This document shows, piece after piece, positions 44,955 through 52,763 of a DNA stretch of 64,000 nucleotides. Position 1 is the stretch's first letter, and each line of letters starts with the position of its first letter. Position numbers and translations under genes: made by a program. The stretch comes from Phaeacidiphilus oryzae TH49 (lineage in GTDB: Bacteria > Actinomycetota > Actinomycetes > Streptomycetales > Streptomycetaceae): assembly GCF_000744815.1 (NCBI RefSeq), contig NZ_JQMQ01000005.1:3728055-3792054 (forward strand), read 5' to 3'. The notes beneath the pieces were generated by a model. That model was not told the DNA's origin and did no database searches. It saw nothing but the letters and a program-made list of their open reading frames with translations.

Positions 44955-45506
44955 ATGAGCGAGCAGCCGACCGATCCCGAGGAGCCGCGCCCCGCCCTCC
45001 TCGCCCGCTTCGACGACCTCCTGTCCGAGTCGGAGTCCGAGTCCGGGCCCGGCGCCGGTCGCGGCGCGCTGTGGCGGCTCTCCGAATCCGGCCGGCAGTT
45101 GGACGCCAACCTCCTCCGCCTCCCACCGGGAGCGGAGGTCCCCGCGCACGCCGAGCCCGACCTGGACGTCCTGCTGGTCGGCTTCGCCGGCTCCGGCGAA
45201 CTGCGGGACGCCGACGGCGGCGCCCTGGCCCTCCGCGCCGGCGCCGCCGTCTGGCTCCCGCACGGCTCCCGCCGCTCCCTCTCGGCTGGTCCCGACGGCC
45301 TCGCCTACCTCACCGTCCACCGCCGCCGCCCCGGGATGACCATCGCGTCCGAACCGCCGCCGTCCTTCCTCGCGGCTACGGCGCCCCAGGACCAGGGCGG
45401 CGAACCGGCCTGCGCCCTCAACCGCGTCTGCCCGGAGTGCGGCCACCTGGAAGACGGCCCCAGACCGCCCCGCTGCCCGCGCTGCGGCACGGCCTTCACG
45501 GACTGA
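44955..45506 (+). CDS. Cupin domain protein with C-terminal zinc ribbon
   Basis: A 183-residue protein. The single cupin barrel spans about 40-125 (ANLLRLPPGAEVPAHAEPDL; GAAVWLPHGSRRSL). The second His cluster is reduced, so metal binding may be partial. The last 25 residues form a zinc ribbon, CPECGHLEDGPRPPRCPRCG. This pairing suggests a small-molecule sensor or regulator. It shares a 35-bp intergenic region with the S9 peptidase gene. Nothing indicates the ligand. Confidence 0.8.
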   Translation: MSEQPTDPEEPRPALLARFDDLLSESESESGPGAGRGALWRLSESGRQLDANLLRLPPGAEVPAHAEPDLDVLLVGFAGSGELRDADGGALALRAGAAVWLPHGSRRSLSAGPDGLAYLTVHRRRPGMTIASEPPPSFLAATAPQDQGGEPACALNRVCPECGHLEDGPRPPRCPRCGTAFTD

Positions 45507-45519
45507 CGGAGGCGCGAGG

Positions 45520-46656
45520 TCACGGCGCGGTCGACCATGCTCCGGAGAGGGGCGGCGGTGGATCCCGCCGCCAGGCAGTGAGCACTCGAGGGACCTGGAG
45601 GTTCTGATCTCCACCGACCTCCACGGCCAGCCTCCGATGCGCTGCCCAGGCTTCGTCGATCCGGCTGTGCCACCACTCGAGTCGGTCCTCGCCCTCGCGG
45701 TGCTCAGCGAGACCGCAGTGCAGAGCACCTAGTACCCGGCAGTTATGACCAAGCGTGGCCCGCTCACCAGCAGCGCCATCGGGTATGTCGGTCAGCCTTC
45801 TTCCGTCGCATGCCGTGCAGTCGCAGGTCCAGGCGTCGCGACCGGCGGCGTACCAGTCCCGGATGGTGTTCTGCCGTACGAACCTCAGTAGGCGTTCGAC
45901 GATCAGTGCAGGGAAGAGCCGGCGACCGAAGCCCTTCCGCTCGGGCATCGGCCGCATCGCATGCCGGAGAGTCGCGTTGGTGCCGACCGCCCCGGCCAGC
46001 GCACCGTGAGCGATGGCATCCAGTGCGGCAAGGTCGGTCCGCCAGATGACCAGCCGATCGCAGGTCTGGCAGAGCCTTCGCATCTGTGCCGGAACACCGG
46101 AGTGGTCCAGCGGATCGGGCTTCGCATCACCGGCCAGTGCCAGGCCGACCGGGTAGCGGGAGCGTCCTGCGGCGCTGACGAGGGCGTGGATGTGCGGCTC
46201 CCGCAGCCAGTCGAATCCGCACGGCAGTACAACCAAGGTGTTCGCCACCTCTGCCTCGGCGGCGTGGTCTACCACGGCGTCAAGCGTCGGCACATCGCGG
46301 TCCGGTATAAACCCCGTCGGAGTCACCGCGAAACTCGCGCCGCTGGCCAGTTGGCTTTTCAGGACCTGCGTCAGCGTCGGGCCGGGAGTCAGTCGGCCGT
46401 CACCGTCGGCAAGCCCGAACGGATCCTCCGGGGTGGCCCACTGCCCGGTGTGCCGCTCGGGATCGATGGCGAGGACGTCAGCACCGGGGGAGCCACGCAA
46501 CGGCCTGAGCCGCTCCGATGCGCCTTTGCCCACCAGTACCAGCCCGCCCCGATCCGGATTGATGTTCTGTAGTACGTCAACTGCCGAACCCGCTCTGGTC
46601 ATGGTCAGCAGCCGATCCCGCAGCAGATCCACCAACTCACTCGGCTGTGCCCCCAC
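45520..46656 (-). CDS. Uncharacterised protein with a TGT-like zinc motif
   Basis: A 378-residue protein. Residues 100-235 look like alternating strands and helices of a barrel (TLVVLPCGFDWLREPHIHAL; GALAGAVGTNATLRHAMRP). A zinc-type motif C278-x-C280-x2-C283-x20-H304 (WTCDCTACDGRRLTD, then LGHN) has the spacing of tRNA-guanine transglycosylases. The catalytic DSGGFQ is not recognisable. It may be a divergent transglycosylase acting on nucleic acid, or a barrel that only shares the zinc site. It is the last gene before a region of integrase debris, so it may be cargo of an older element. Confidence 0.5.
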   Translation of the reverse strand: MGAQPSELVDLLRDRLLTMTRAGSAVDVLQNINPDRGGLVLVGKGASERLRPLRGSPGADVLAIDPERHTGQWATPEDPFGLADGDGRLTPGPTLTQVLKSQLASGASFAVTPTGFIPDRDVPTLDAVVDHAAEAEVANTLVVLPCGFDWLREPHIHALVSAAGRSRYPVGLALAGDAKPDPLDHSGVPAQMRRLCQTCDRLVIWRTDLAALDAIAHGALAGAVGTNATLRHAMRPMPERKGFGRRLFPALIVERLLRFVRQNTIRDWYAAGRDAWTCDCTACDGRRLTDIPDGAAGERATLGHNCRVLGALHCGLAEHREGEDRLEWWHSRIDEAWAAHRRLAVEVGGDQNLQVPRVLTAWRRDPPPPLSGAWSTAP

Positions 46657-47066
46657 GCCGCCCCCTCAGCCGTTCCGCCGACCGACGCGCAGCCGTGCCC
46701 CGCCCGGCGACCACTGTCACCAGCGTTGAACCAGCGTGAGAGCCTGACAAGACGGCTGTTTCGGCCAGCCCTTCCCCCGCGGGCGCTCCTGCCGTACCGG
46801 ATGGCTGGGGCTCGATTGGACCGTAGCTGAGCCACGAATCCCGGAGAAACCGTTCCCAGTGGGGGCATGGCCGAGCTCGCGCAGAGAAACCCGAATCTGG
46901 GGCAGGGCCCAGCCAGTCTCATCGGTGCGGGGGAGTCGGCCGGTCTCACCGAGTGCGAAGCCGCAGCGTGCATCCCGCGCGCTGAATTGCACTGCCGGAG
47001 GCGCCGCACCCCGCTACCGGTCCTTGCCGGGCGCCCCGGCCGGGCCTTCCGGCGCGCGGGCTGGGA
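46657..47066. other. Non-coding stretch left of the dead integrase
   Basis: No frame here has both a start signal and recognisable protein character. It contains the promoter region of the minus-strand gene ending at 46656 and probably decayed element DNA. Confidence 0.5.
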
Positions 47067-47440
47067 ACGTCTCGGCGTGCGGATGCCTCCTGGCTGCCGA
47101 TCGTGAAGGGGCTCACTCCGCATGGCCTACGTCACACCCACAAGACGCTCATGCGGGGACTGGGGACGCGCGAGCGGATGGGGCGCGAGGACGGTTCGGT
47201 GCAGGCCCGCTAGGGCCGCATCACCCGCGGAGGCGCCGCGCTCTCATGACGAAGCTCACAGATCTGTGGGAGGAGGCGCTGAACGCCCGGTCAGCCATGG
47301 GTCCGGGCTCTCCCATGGCCACTCTCGCTCGACGCTCTCCTGAAAGAGCGTCAGGGGCGACGGAGCGAGCCCTGATTCGGACGGTACGAAGCAAGATCGC
47401 TCCAAGTCCGCTCCAAAACGCGGGCGGAACAGCAGTCAGG
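47067..47440 (+). pseudogene. Tyrosine recombinase remnant of an older integrated element
   Basis: WLPIVKGLTPHGLRHTHKTL then MRGLGT, ERMGREDGSVQAR is the C-terminal catalytic part of AICE/phage integrases (HxxR in HGLRHTH, then normally DERMGHEDGSVQARY). The catalytic Tyr codon is now TAG (47211-47213). Beyond it, TKLTDLWEEALNARSAMGPG and SPMATLA continue the family's tail in a shifted frame. It ends about 50 bp before the attachment site at 47486, as a once-active integrase would. Confidence 0.75.
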
Positions 47441-47485
47441 CTCGGCCTTCCGTGTGGAAGACCGGGCCTGATCTGCTATTTCCTG

Positions 47486-47529
47486 GGTCGGGGCGGCGGG
47501 ATTTGAACCCACGGCCTCTTCGTCCCGAA
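47486..47529. repeat. Distal attachment site of the AICE (tRNA-Pro 3' end copy)
   Basis: A 44-bp match to 57315-57358 with one mismatch (c47494 against t57323); 47495-47529 is 35 bp identical. It covers the 3' acceptor, T-arm and anticodon stem of tRNA-Pro. Confidence 0.9.
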
Positions 47530-47821
47530 GCAATCCGAGCGGGCATCCGGCCTGGTGTCTCATACGCTCTGACCTGCCAGAACGTTCCCCGGACGTCCGT
47601 GGTTGTACGGCGTCGTCCGTTGCGGTTGTAGCGCAGTTAGACACTCAGCTACTACGGCAGCATGCCCCTGGATGCGAACTACCGGCAGCTCGTTTGCTGG
47701 GGTCTCCCAGCCCGGCCAACAAGGCTAGCGCGAGCGGCTGCGGTCACCTGCGATCGACACGGTTGCCGTACTTCGCTGCTGTACTCCTCCGCTAGGGATA
47801 CCGCAAGGCGAACGAAGGTGA

Positions 47822-48196
47822 TCACCCCTGGCCCCGGAGGACTTGGCTTGCGTCTCGGCAGGCTTTGAGCCACATGGCCTCCGGCCAGTTCAAGATGATT
47901 CCTGCCACGGTAGGGGTGTTGAGTAGACCACCGTCAGGGTTCACGCGCTCCAACACCGCCTTCTCGGCAGCATCGACCGTATCGCCCATGGTCTTGACCG
48001 GGCCATCGATGATCTTTGGCTCCCAATCAAGATCAGAGTGCAGAAGGGTCGCCGTCGACTCGCCACGCCTCTGGACGAAGATCAAACGCTCGCCGTACTC
48101 GTTGACGAAGTAGGACACATAGTCTGTGTCCTCGATTTGGTAGCCGCTCAGTTCAACGAACAGCTTCCTCAGGTCCGCGCCGAAGTCAGATGCCAT
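47822..48196 (-). CDS. Hypothetical AICE cargo protein, 124 residues
   Basis: Balanced composition with aromatic residues: KLFVELSGYQIEDTDYVSYF, then VNEYGERLIFVQRRGES. It appears to be a small soluble alpha/beta protein. Third-codon G+C is lower than in the core genes, fitting recent acquisition. No family is recognised. It lies at the end of the element away from the integrase, where accessory cargo often sits. The ribosome site is poor. Confidence 0.55.
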   Translation of the reverse strand: MASDFGADLRKLFVELSGYQIEDTDYVSYFVNEYGERLIFVQRRGESTATLLHSDLDWEPKIIDGPVKTMGDTVDAAEKAVLERVNPDGGLLNTPTVAGIILNWPEAMWLKACRDASQVLRGQG

Positions 48197-48548
48197 GCCT
48201 CAGCATGCTAAAGGCCATCTCCTTGCCGTGGGCACAAGATACGCACATTTGGTCAGCAGTCCGCACTTTGGCGGCCACGAATAGAGTTCCGCCGGAACGC
48301 CGCACCTTCCTCCGTCTGCCATCCCGTCTGCCGTCGGCCCACACGTAGTGGTATCGGGCGTGGCCGGCGGGGTCCAGATGGAGCGCGCCACTGTACGAAC
48401 GATCTGGACCCCGCCGGCCACGGCTGATACGGCTTCGCCTGGGTCGTCGGCAGGCGGGATGGCAGACACCCGCCCTTCCCCCTGATCGGCGGTCAGCCGC
48501 GTCACGATCTTGGCTATCCCGGAGCCGGAGCGCCCCCGCCGGAGGCAT
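48186..48548 (-). CDS. Doubtful hypothetical frame with a CxxC tail
   Basis: The C-terminal part (GGTLFVAAKVRTADQMCVSC, then AHGKEM) has protein-like composition and a Cys-x2-Cys pair, and its end overlaps the start of the next gene by 11 bp. The upstream half is Arg/Gly-rich and runs through a 21-bp perfect inverted repeat, so the true start, if any, is probably after 48359. A competing frame (48200-48559) is equally weak. Confidence 0.25.
   Translation of the reverse strand: MPPAGALRLRDSQDRDAADRRSGGRAGVCHPACRRPRRSRISRGRRGPDRSYSGALHLDPAGHARYHYVWADGRRDGRRRKVRRSGGTLFVAAKVRTADQMCVSCAHGKEMAFSMLRHGI
48359..48422. repeat. Perfect 21-bp inverted repeat, 22-bp loop
   Basis: The arms (48359-48379 and 48402-48422) are exact complements with core GGCCGGCGGGGTCCAGAT. 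It lies in the AICE between the cargo gene and the regulator. It could be a bidirectional terminator, or a single-strand origin, since rolling-circle actinomycete plasmids keep such a structure away from rep. Confidence 0.85.
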
Positions 48549-48681
48549 CCAATCGCCATGCCGCGCGAGTGGGCTCTACCTTCATGCCCTCGGGCCTATC
48601 CAGCGGGCCCGCGCTGCCCGTGGCGCGCGCCGCGCGGGCCGAAGGCATGAGCGCGAGTGCGCGCCGACGGGCGGGCGCGGG

Positions 48682-48706
48682 CCCGGCGGCGCTGTGCGCC
48701 GCCGGG
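48682..48706 (-). terminator. Hairpin after the regulator operon
   Basis: CCCGGCGGCGC-TGT-GCGCCGCCGGG is a perfect 11-bp hairpin about 70 bp beyond the XRE stop on the minus strand. Confidence 0.65.
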
Positions 48707-48778
48707 TGCCTTGATGAAGTAGAGAAACTTTAATCCACCGTCGCTGCGCGGGTGTTGATGTGCGTGAGTGTGCGGGAT

Positions 48779-50029
48779 TCAGGGCATCGCGTCGGCACGC
48801 TCGGCGAGTGCTTTCAGTTCGGGGGATGCGGAACGCCCGGCAACGAGGACGAGTTCGCGGATGGCGTTGCGTGCTGCCACGTGGGTGTGGATGACCTCGG
48901 GGGCGAGGTGTTCGGCTCGGATCAGGCAATCGAGGGCTTCGCCGCTCTGCCGGCGCTGGGCGTAGGCACGCCCGAGGTCCATCAGAAGGCGGGCCTGCCG
49001 CTCGACGGACAAGCCGGAGGCATCGACGTGTTGGCCGATCTCGATGGCTTCGCCGGCGTCGCCGAGATCTACGGCGATGGATACGGCCTGGATCTCGACG
49101 TTGGTCGGGCCGAACTCAAGGTTGAAGTCGTTGCGGTCCTCACCGAGTCGGCGGGCGACTGCTCGCGCGTTCTCGGTCTCGGTGCGGGCTCGGGTGCGGT
49201 CGCCGGCGCGGGCGTGGATCAGCGCGAGGACGAGATGGAGTGAACCGAGGACGGAGAGGACTTCCGGCTCGGTCTCGGCGGGCTTCGCGTGCTCGCGAAC
49301 GGCGTTGAGCGCGGTGGTCGCCGCGTGCTCGGCCTGGTCGAAGTGCTTGAGCCGGACGAAGGCTTGGGCGAGGCGGAACACACCGGCGAAGACGTGCAGG
49401 GGCTGACCGGATCGCTCGGCCGCACCGATTGCCCGGTCCGCGGCCAACCATGCCGCGTCCGCTTCGTCCTGGCGCACGAACGCTGCGGCGAGAGCCTGAT
49501 AGGTCCGCGCCAGCAAGAGCGAGAGTTCGGGCTGCTCGGCCGCGGGGGCGGTGCGGACGGCACGCTCCAGCCGGGGCACCAACTTGCCCAGCATCGCGCT
49601 CAGCTCAGCGAATTGGTCGGCGTGGGTGAGGTCCCAGACGTGTTCGACCCCGGCCCGCAGTTCCGGCAGGTTCGCCGGTGTGGGCTGGGCGTCCCCGTTG
49701 AGTAGAACGTCGGGCGCGGGGTGGCCGGAGATGACCAGTCGGGCTTGGTCGAGGTCGTTGCGCTGCTCGGCTGCGGCCGGCTCCGTGGTGGCGGGTGCTG
49801 CCTCGGTGGGTGCGTCGGGCTGCAAGGTTTGCAGGGACACGCCGAGGGCGTCAGCCAGAAGGCGCAATACGTCCAGCCGGTTCACGGGTTGGACGCCGCG
49901 CTCTACCTGGGACATCCAACTCGCGGTGCGGCCGACCTGGACGGCCAACTCGGGCTGCGTCAGCCCTCGTTCGCGCCGTAGATCGGCGATCCGGCTGCCC
50001 ATCGCCTTGGTCTCTTCGGGGGTGCTCAC
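48779..50029 (-). CDS. XRE regulator with TPR-like C-terminal domain
   Basis: A 416-residue regulator. The N-terminal helix-turn-helix has LRRERGLTQPELAVQVGRTA and SWMSQVERGVQPVNRLDVLR. From about 115 it is all-helical with repeated Ala-rich helix pairs (LARTYQALAAAFVRQDEADA; FRLAQAFVRLKHFDQAEHAA; ALIHARAGDRTRARTETENA), a TPR-type solenoid. HTH-plus-TPR is the layout of peptide-sensing RRNPP regulators, though no peptide gene is evident. The GTG overlaps the upstream stop (GTGA). It is divergent from the transfer operon, so it is the likely repressor of conjugation. Confidence 0.82.
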   Translation of the reverse strand: MSTPEETKAMGSRIADLRRERGLTQPELAVQVGRTASWMSQVERGVQPVNRLDVLRLLADALGVSLQTLQPDAPTEAAPATTEPAAAEQRNDLDQARLVISGHPAPDVLLNGDAQPTPANLPELRAGVEHVWDLTHADQFAELSAMLGKLVPRLERAVRTAPAAEQPELSLLLARTYQALAAAFVRQDEADAAWLAADRAIGAAERSGQPLHVFAGVFRLAQAFVRLKHFDQAEHAATTALNAVREHAKPAETEPEVLSVLGSLHLVLALIHARAGDRTRARTETENARAVARRLGEDRNDFNLEFGPTNVEIQAVSIAVDLGDAGEAIEIGQHVDASGLSVERQARLLMDLGRAYAQRRQSGEALDCLIRAEHLAPEVIHTHVAARNAIRELVLVAGRSASPELKALAERADAMP

Positions 50030-50346
50030 GCCGCGGCCGGTCCCTTCCCGGTCTGGCGCTCGATGAAAGTGACCTGCACGTCGGTGAGGTACTGCTCGCG
50101 CTGCGCCAGGAAGTGCTTGGTGTGTGGCTGCTGCTCGTGCGCGTCGAAGGCGGCGCGGTCGGCGTACAGCTCGTAGAAGACGCGGACCTTTGGGTCGTCG
50201 GGGGCGGTGTGCACCACGTACGCGAGAGTTCCCGGCTCTTGTGCCTCGATCTGCGGCACGGTGCGGGACACCAGCTCATCGAATCCTGTGGCTGACGCTT
50301 CGTCACGCAGCTCGAACCGGACGACGAGACCGAATCCGCTGGTCAT
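50026..50346 (-). CDS. Antibiotic biosynthesis monooxygenase (ABM) domain protein
   Basis: A 106-residue ferredoxin-like dimeric-barrel protein of the putative quinol monooxygenase family: GLVVRFELRDEASATGFDEL, then RVFYELYADRAAFDAHEQQP, HTKHFLAQ. AGGAGG precedes the ATG. It is the first gene of a two-gene operon, coupled to the XRE regulator. Enzymatic activity is uncertain; in this setting it may bind or modify the regulator's ligand. Confidence 0.82.
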   Translation of the reverse strand: MTSGFGLVVRFELRDEASATGFDELVSRTVPQIEAQEPGTLAYVVHTAPDDPKVRVFYELYADRAAFDAHEQQPHTKHFLAQREQYLTDVQVTFIERQTGKGPAAA

Positions 50347-50398
50347 GGAGCCTCCTTGGTAGTCACAGACCAGCTTCTCAGACGCACAGCGAAACTGC

Positions 50399-50442
50399 TA
50401 CTCGCAGATTTGCTTGACTCGCAGTTTTTCTGCGAGTACCTT
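50399..50442 (+). promoter_or_regulatory. Transfer-operon promoter with operator in the spacer
   Basis: -35 TTGACT (50414-50419) and -10 TACCTT (50437-50442) are 17 bp apart. The spacer and flanks contain ACTCGCAG-TTTTT-CTGCGAGT (50417-50437), a perfect palindrome with 8-bp arms, and a third copy of ACTCGCAG at 50400-50407. A bound dimer would block RNA polymerase. The XRE regulator divergent to it is the likely ligand. On the other strand the region also drives the regulator operon. Confidence 0.72.
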
Positions 50443-50497
50443 CGCAGAGAAGCTACTAGTTCGGGTGTGGTGCCCGACTGACACAAGGAGCGACGCA

Positions 50498-50845
50498 ATG
50501 CCGTCCTTCAAGATCGACACTCAGACCGCCGTCATCTTCGTGGCGGTTCCGCCCGCGCCGAAGGTCGCCAACCGCAAGACCGGCGAGATCGCCGAGGACC
50601 GCGAGACCGGCGCCAAGCTCCTCACGCTGGGCCTGACTGTGGCCGACGAGGGAGAGGCCAACCTGCTGACCGTCTCCGTGCCGGAGACCGGTATCTCGGA
50701 GGAGCTGACGGTCGGCATGCCGGTGCGGGTGACCGGGCTGCGGGCGCGGGACTGGGAGAACGAGTTCAACGGCCAGAAGAAGCACGGGATCGCCTTCCGC
50801 GCGGTCGCGATCACCTCCGCTGCCGCTGTGAACGGGAAGGGCTGA
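50498..50845 (+). CDS. Small AICE protein upstream of TraB, unknown function
   Basis: A 115-residue beta-rich protein: FKIDTQTAVIFVAVPPAPKV, then TGAKLLTLGLTVADEGEANL and VTGLRARDWENEFNGQKKHG. The beta pattern and the ending resemble OB-fold single-strand-binding-like proteins, but this is weak. AAGGAG precedes the ATG. It is the first gene of the transfer operon and 5 bp from the TraB start; AICEs commonly have a protein of this size here. Confidence 0.7.
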   Translation: MPSFKIDTQTAVIFVAVPPAPKVANRKTGEIAEDRETGAKLLTLGLTVADEGEANLLTVSVPETGISEELTVGMPVRVTGLRARDWENEFNGQKKHGIAFRAVAITSAAAVNGKG

Positions 50846-50850
50846 TTGCC

Positions 50851-52221
50851 GTGTCCGAACTGGCCTCGCTGCTGGAGATAGGCGCCCCGCTGGCCGTTGG
50901 CGGTGCGGGGGTCGCCTACACCCGGGCCCGGATGCCCCGGGCGTACTGGGCGACCATCGGCCTGCCGATGACGCTCGGTCGCATCGGCCACTCCTACGCC
51001 GAGGTGATGGAGGCGTGCGGGCTGGTCGTGGAACCCCCGATGTGGAAGGCCATGGCCGCGCGGGCTGCCGGCGTGGGCAAGCTGCGGCCCATCCCGCCCC
51101 GGATCACCCGGATCGCCCCGACCGCCACCGGCCTGCGGCTTCGGCTGCGACTGGCGAAGGGACAGGAGACCGCGAGCGTGCGGGACGTGTCCGAGCGACT
51201 GCGCCACGCCTGGGGCGTGCACGGCATCTACGTGCACGACGTACGCCCCGGAGTAGTCGAGATCCGGCTCACCGGCTTCGACATCCTGCGCCGCGTCGTG
51301 CTGCCGGCCCGCGCGGTCGCCAAGTCCACCGAGCTGCTGCGGATCCCGGTGGGGCTGCGGGAGGACGGCACGCTGTTCGTCCGTGACTTCCGCGCCACCC
51401 CGCACTCGCTGAGCCTGGGCGCCACCTCGTCCGGCAAGTCCATGTTCCAGCGCGGCACCTTCGTCGGGCTGGCCCGTCAGCCGGTCGCGCTGGTCAGCAT
51501 GGATCTCAAGGTCGTAGACACCGCCGCGCTCGCCCCGCGGCTGTCGGCGCAGGCATCCGAGGTGGATGCGGCCGTGGACCTGATCGAAGCGCTCAACGGC
51601 ATGGTCGCCGACCGCTTCGAGCTGATCCGCCAGCACCAGGGCCTGAGCGGACGCACGCCGGCGGAGGAGATCACCGCCGATGTGTGGGGACTGCCGGAGG
51701 AGCTGCGGCCGACCCCGGTCGTGGTGCAGATCGACGAGATCGCCGAACTGTTCCTCACCGGCAGCAAGCAGCGCCAAGAGCACCTTGCCGGCGAGATGAT
51801 CCGCTTCGCGCAGCTCGCCCGCGCGGCGGGGATGTACCTGGAGGTCTCCGGGCAGCGCTTCGGCTCGGAGCTGGGCAAGGGCGCGACCGCGCTGCGCGCT
51901 CAGCTCTCCGGGCGGATCTGCCACCGGGTCAACGACGAAGCCACGGCGAAGATGGCCCTCGGCGACATCTCCGAGACCGCGGTGGCCGCAGCCACCCGGA
52001 TCGCCGAGAACCGGCCCGGGACCGCGATCGCCGGAGCCACCTCGGGGGCCTGGTCCCGCATCCGCACCCCGGAAATCACCCTCGCGCAGGCCGTGACCGT
52101 CGCACACGAGACCGCTCATCTGACTCCGTACCTGCCGGAGCTGGTGGCGTTCCGGCCCGTCATCCCGGCCCCCGCCGTCTCGCTGGATGACGTGGCGGAC
52201 GCCCCGCCCGCCGCGGCCTGA
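50851..52221 (+). CDS. TraB-like FtsK/SpoIIIE DNA translocase
   Basis: A 456-residue conjugation ATPase. Walker A is LGATSSGKSMFQRG and Walker B is PVVVQIDEIAELF. The following ARAAGMYLEVSGQRFGSELG and the arginine-finger-like segment match FtsK-family pumps. In Streptomyces elements TraB alone moves double-stranded DNA between mycelial compartments, unlike type IV systems. A hydrophobic N-terminus (LEIGAPLAVGGAGVAYTRAR) may anchor it. The GTG starts 5 bp after the previous stop. Confidence 0.92.
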   Translation: MSELASLLEIGAPLAVGGAGVAYTRARMPRAYWATIGLPMTLGRIGHSYAEVMEACGLVVEPPMWKAMAARAAGVGKLRPIPPRITRIAPTATGLRLRLRLAKGQETASVRDVSERLRHAWGVHGIYVHDVRPGVVEIRLTGFDILRRVVLPARAVAKSTELLRIPVGLREDGTLFVRDFRATPHSLSLGATSSGKSMFQRGTFVGLARQPVALVSMDLKVVDTAALAPRLSAQASEVDAAVDLIEALNGMVADRFELIRQHQGLSGRTPAEEITADVWGLPEELRPTPVVVQIDEIAELFLTGSKQRQEHLAGEMIRFAQLARAAGMYLEVSGQRFGSELGKGATALRAQLSGRICHRVNDEATAKMALGDISETAVAAATRIAENRPGTAIAGATSGAWSRIRTPEITLAQAVTVAHETAHLTPYLPELVAFRPVIPAPAVSLDDVADAPPAAA

Positions 52222-52290
52222 GGAACAGCGCACTCCCAGCCTGCGTGACCGACTCACGCCGCATTACGAGAACCGGAGAGGAACCCGATC

Positions 52291-52569
52291 ATGGGCATGT
52301 TCAACCGCCAGAGCAGCAGCGCCAACGACCAAGCCACGTCCCGGGAGCTGGAGCAGCGCGCAAAGGAGGCCTACCGGCAGTACCGCACCGCGGCTAAGGC
52401 CCGCGATGCCGCCGCGGTCGCGCTGGACCAAGCGGAGACCTCCGGTGCACCGCACGGCGAGATCGCGGCCGCGCGATCGGCCTTCGCCACGTGCAGCACC
52501 CGGATGCGGGCGGCCATGGAGACAAGTCATGAGGCCGCGGTGCAGCGTCACGCACACCGCGGGCAGTGA
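52291..52569 (+). CDS. Small helical AICE protein, 92 residues
   Basis: A predicted alpha-helical, charged protein (SRELEQRAKEAYRQYRTAAK, then ARDAAAVALDQAE) with a His-rich end (HEAAVQRHAHRG). GGAGAGGA precedes the ATG. Its stop overlaps the next GTG. No known family; similar short helical proteins accompany tra/spd genes in other AICEs. Confidence 0.65.
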   Translation: MGMFNRQSSSANDQATSRELEQRAKEAYRQYRTAAKARDAAAVALDQAETSGAPHGEIAAARSAFATCSTRMRAAMETSHEAAVQRHAHRGQ

Positions 52570-52763
52570 CCGCCATGACCGCCCGCAAGCCCCCAGTGGT
52601 CTCGGTCGCCGAACTGCCGGCCTGCACCGTCTGCCATGGCTCCGGCACGGTCGCCAAAGCCGTCCGGGTCGGACGCCGACACCGCGTGGTCGGCCACCAG
52701 GAAGGCGCATGCCTGCACTGCTGGGGCACCGGCACCGAACCCGACATGGAAGGGGAACAGTGA
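52566..52763 (+). CDS. Zinc-knuckle protein with DnaJ-like CxxCxGxG repeats
   Basis: A 65-residue protein. CTVCHGSGTV and CLHCWGTGTE are two half-sites of the DnaJ-type CxxCxGxG zinc centre, separated by a basic stretch (RVGRRHRVVG). It overlaps its neighbours on both sides by 3-4 bp or a shared TGATG. Likely a nucleic-acid or protein-binding accessory of transfer or replication. Confidence 0.72.
   Translation: MTAMTARKPPVVSVAELPACTVCHGSGTVAKAVRVGRRHRVVGHQEGACLHCWGTGTEPDMEGEQ

Noticed and set aside
48200-48559. 119-codon minus-strand frame within the AICE
   Set aside because: Contains the 21-bp inverted repeat in full and has no familiar motif; the overlapping frame ending at 48186 is marginally better, so neither is firm.
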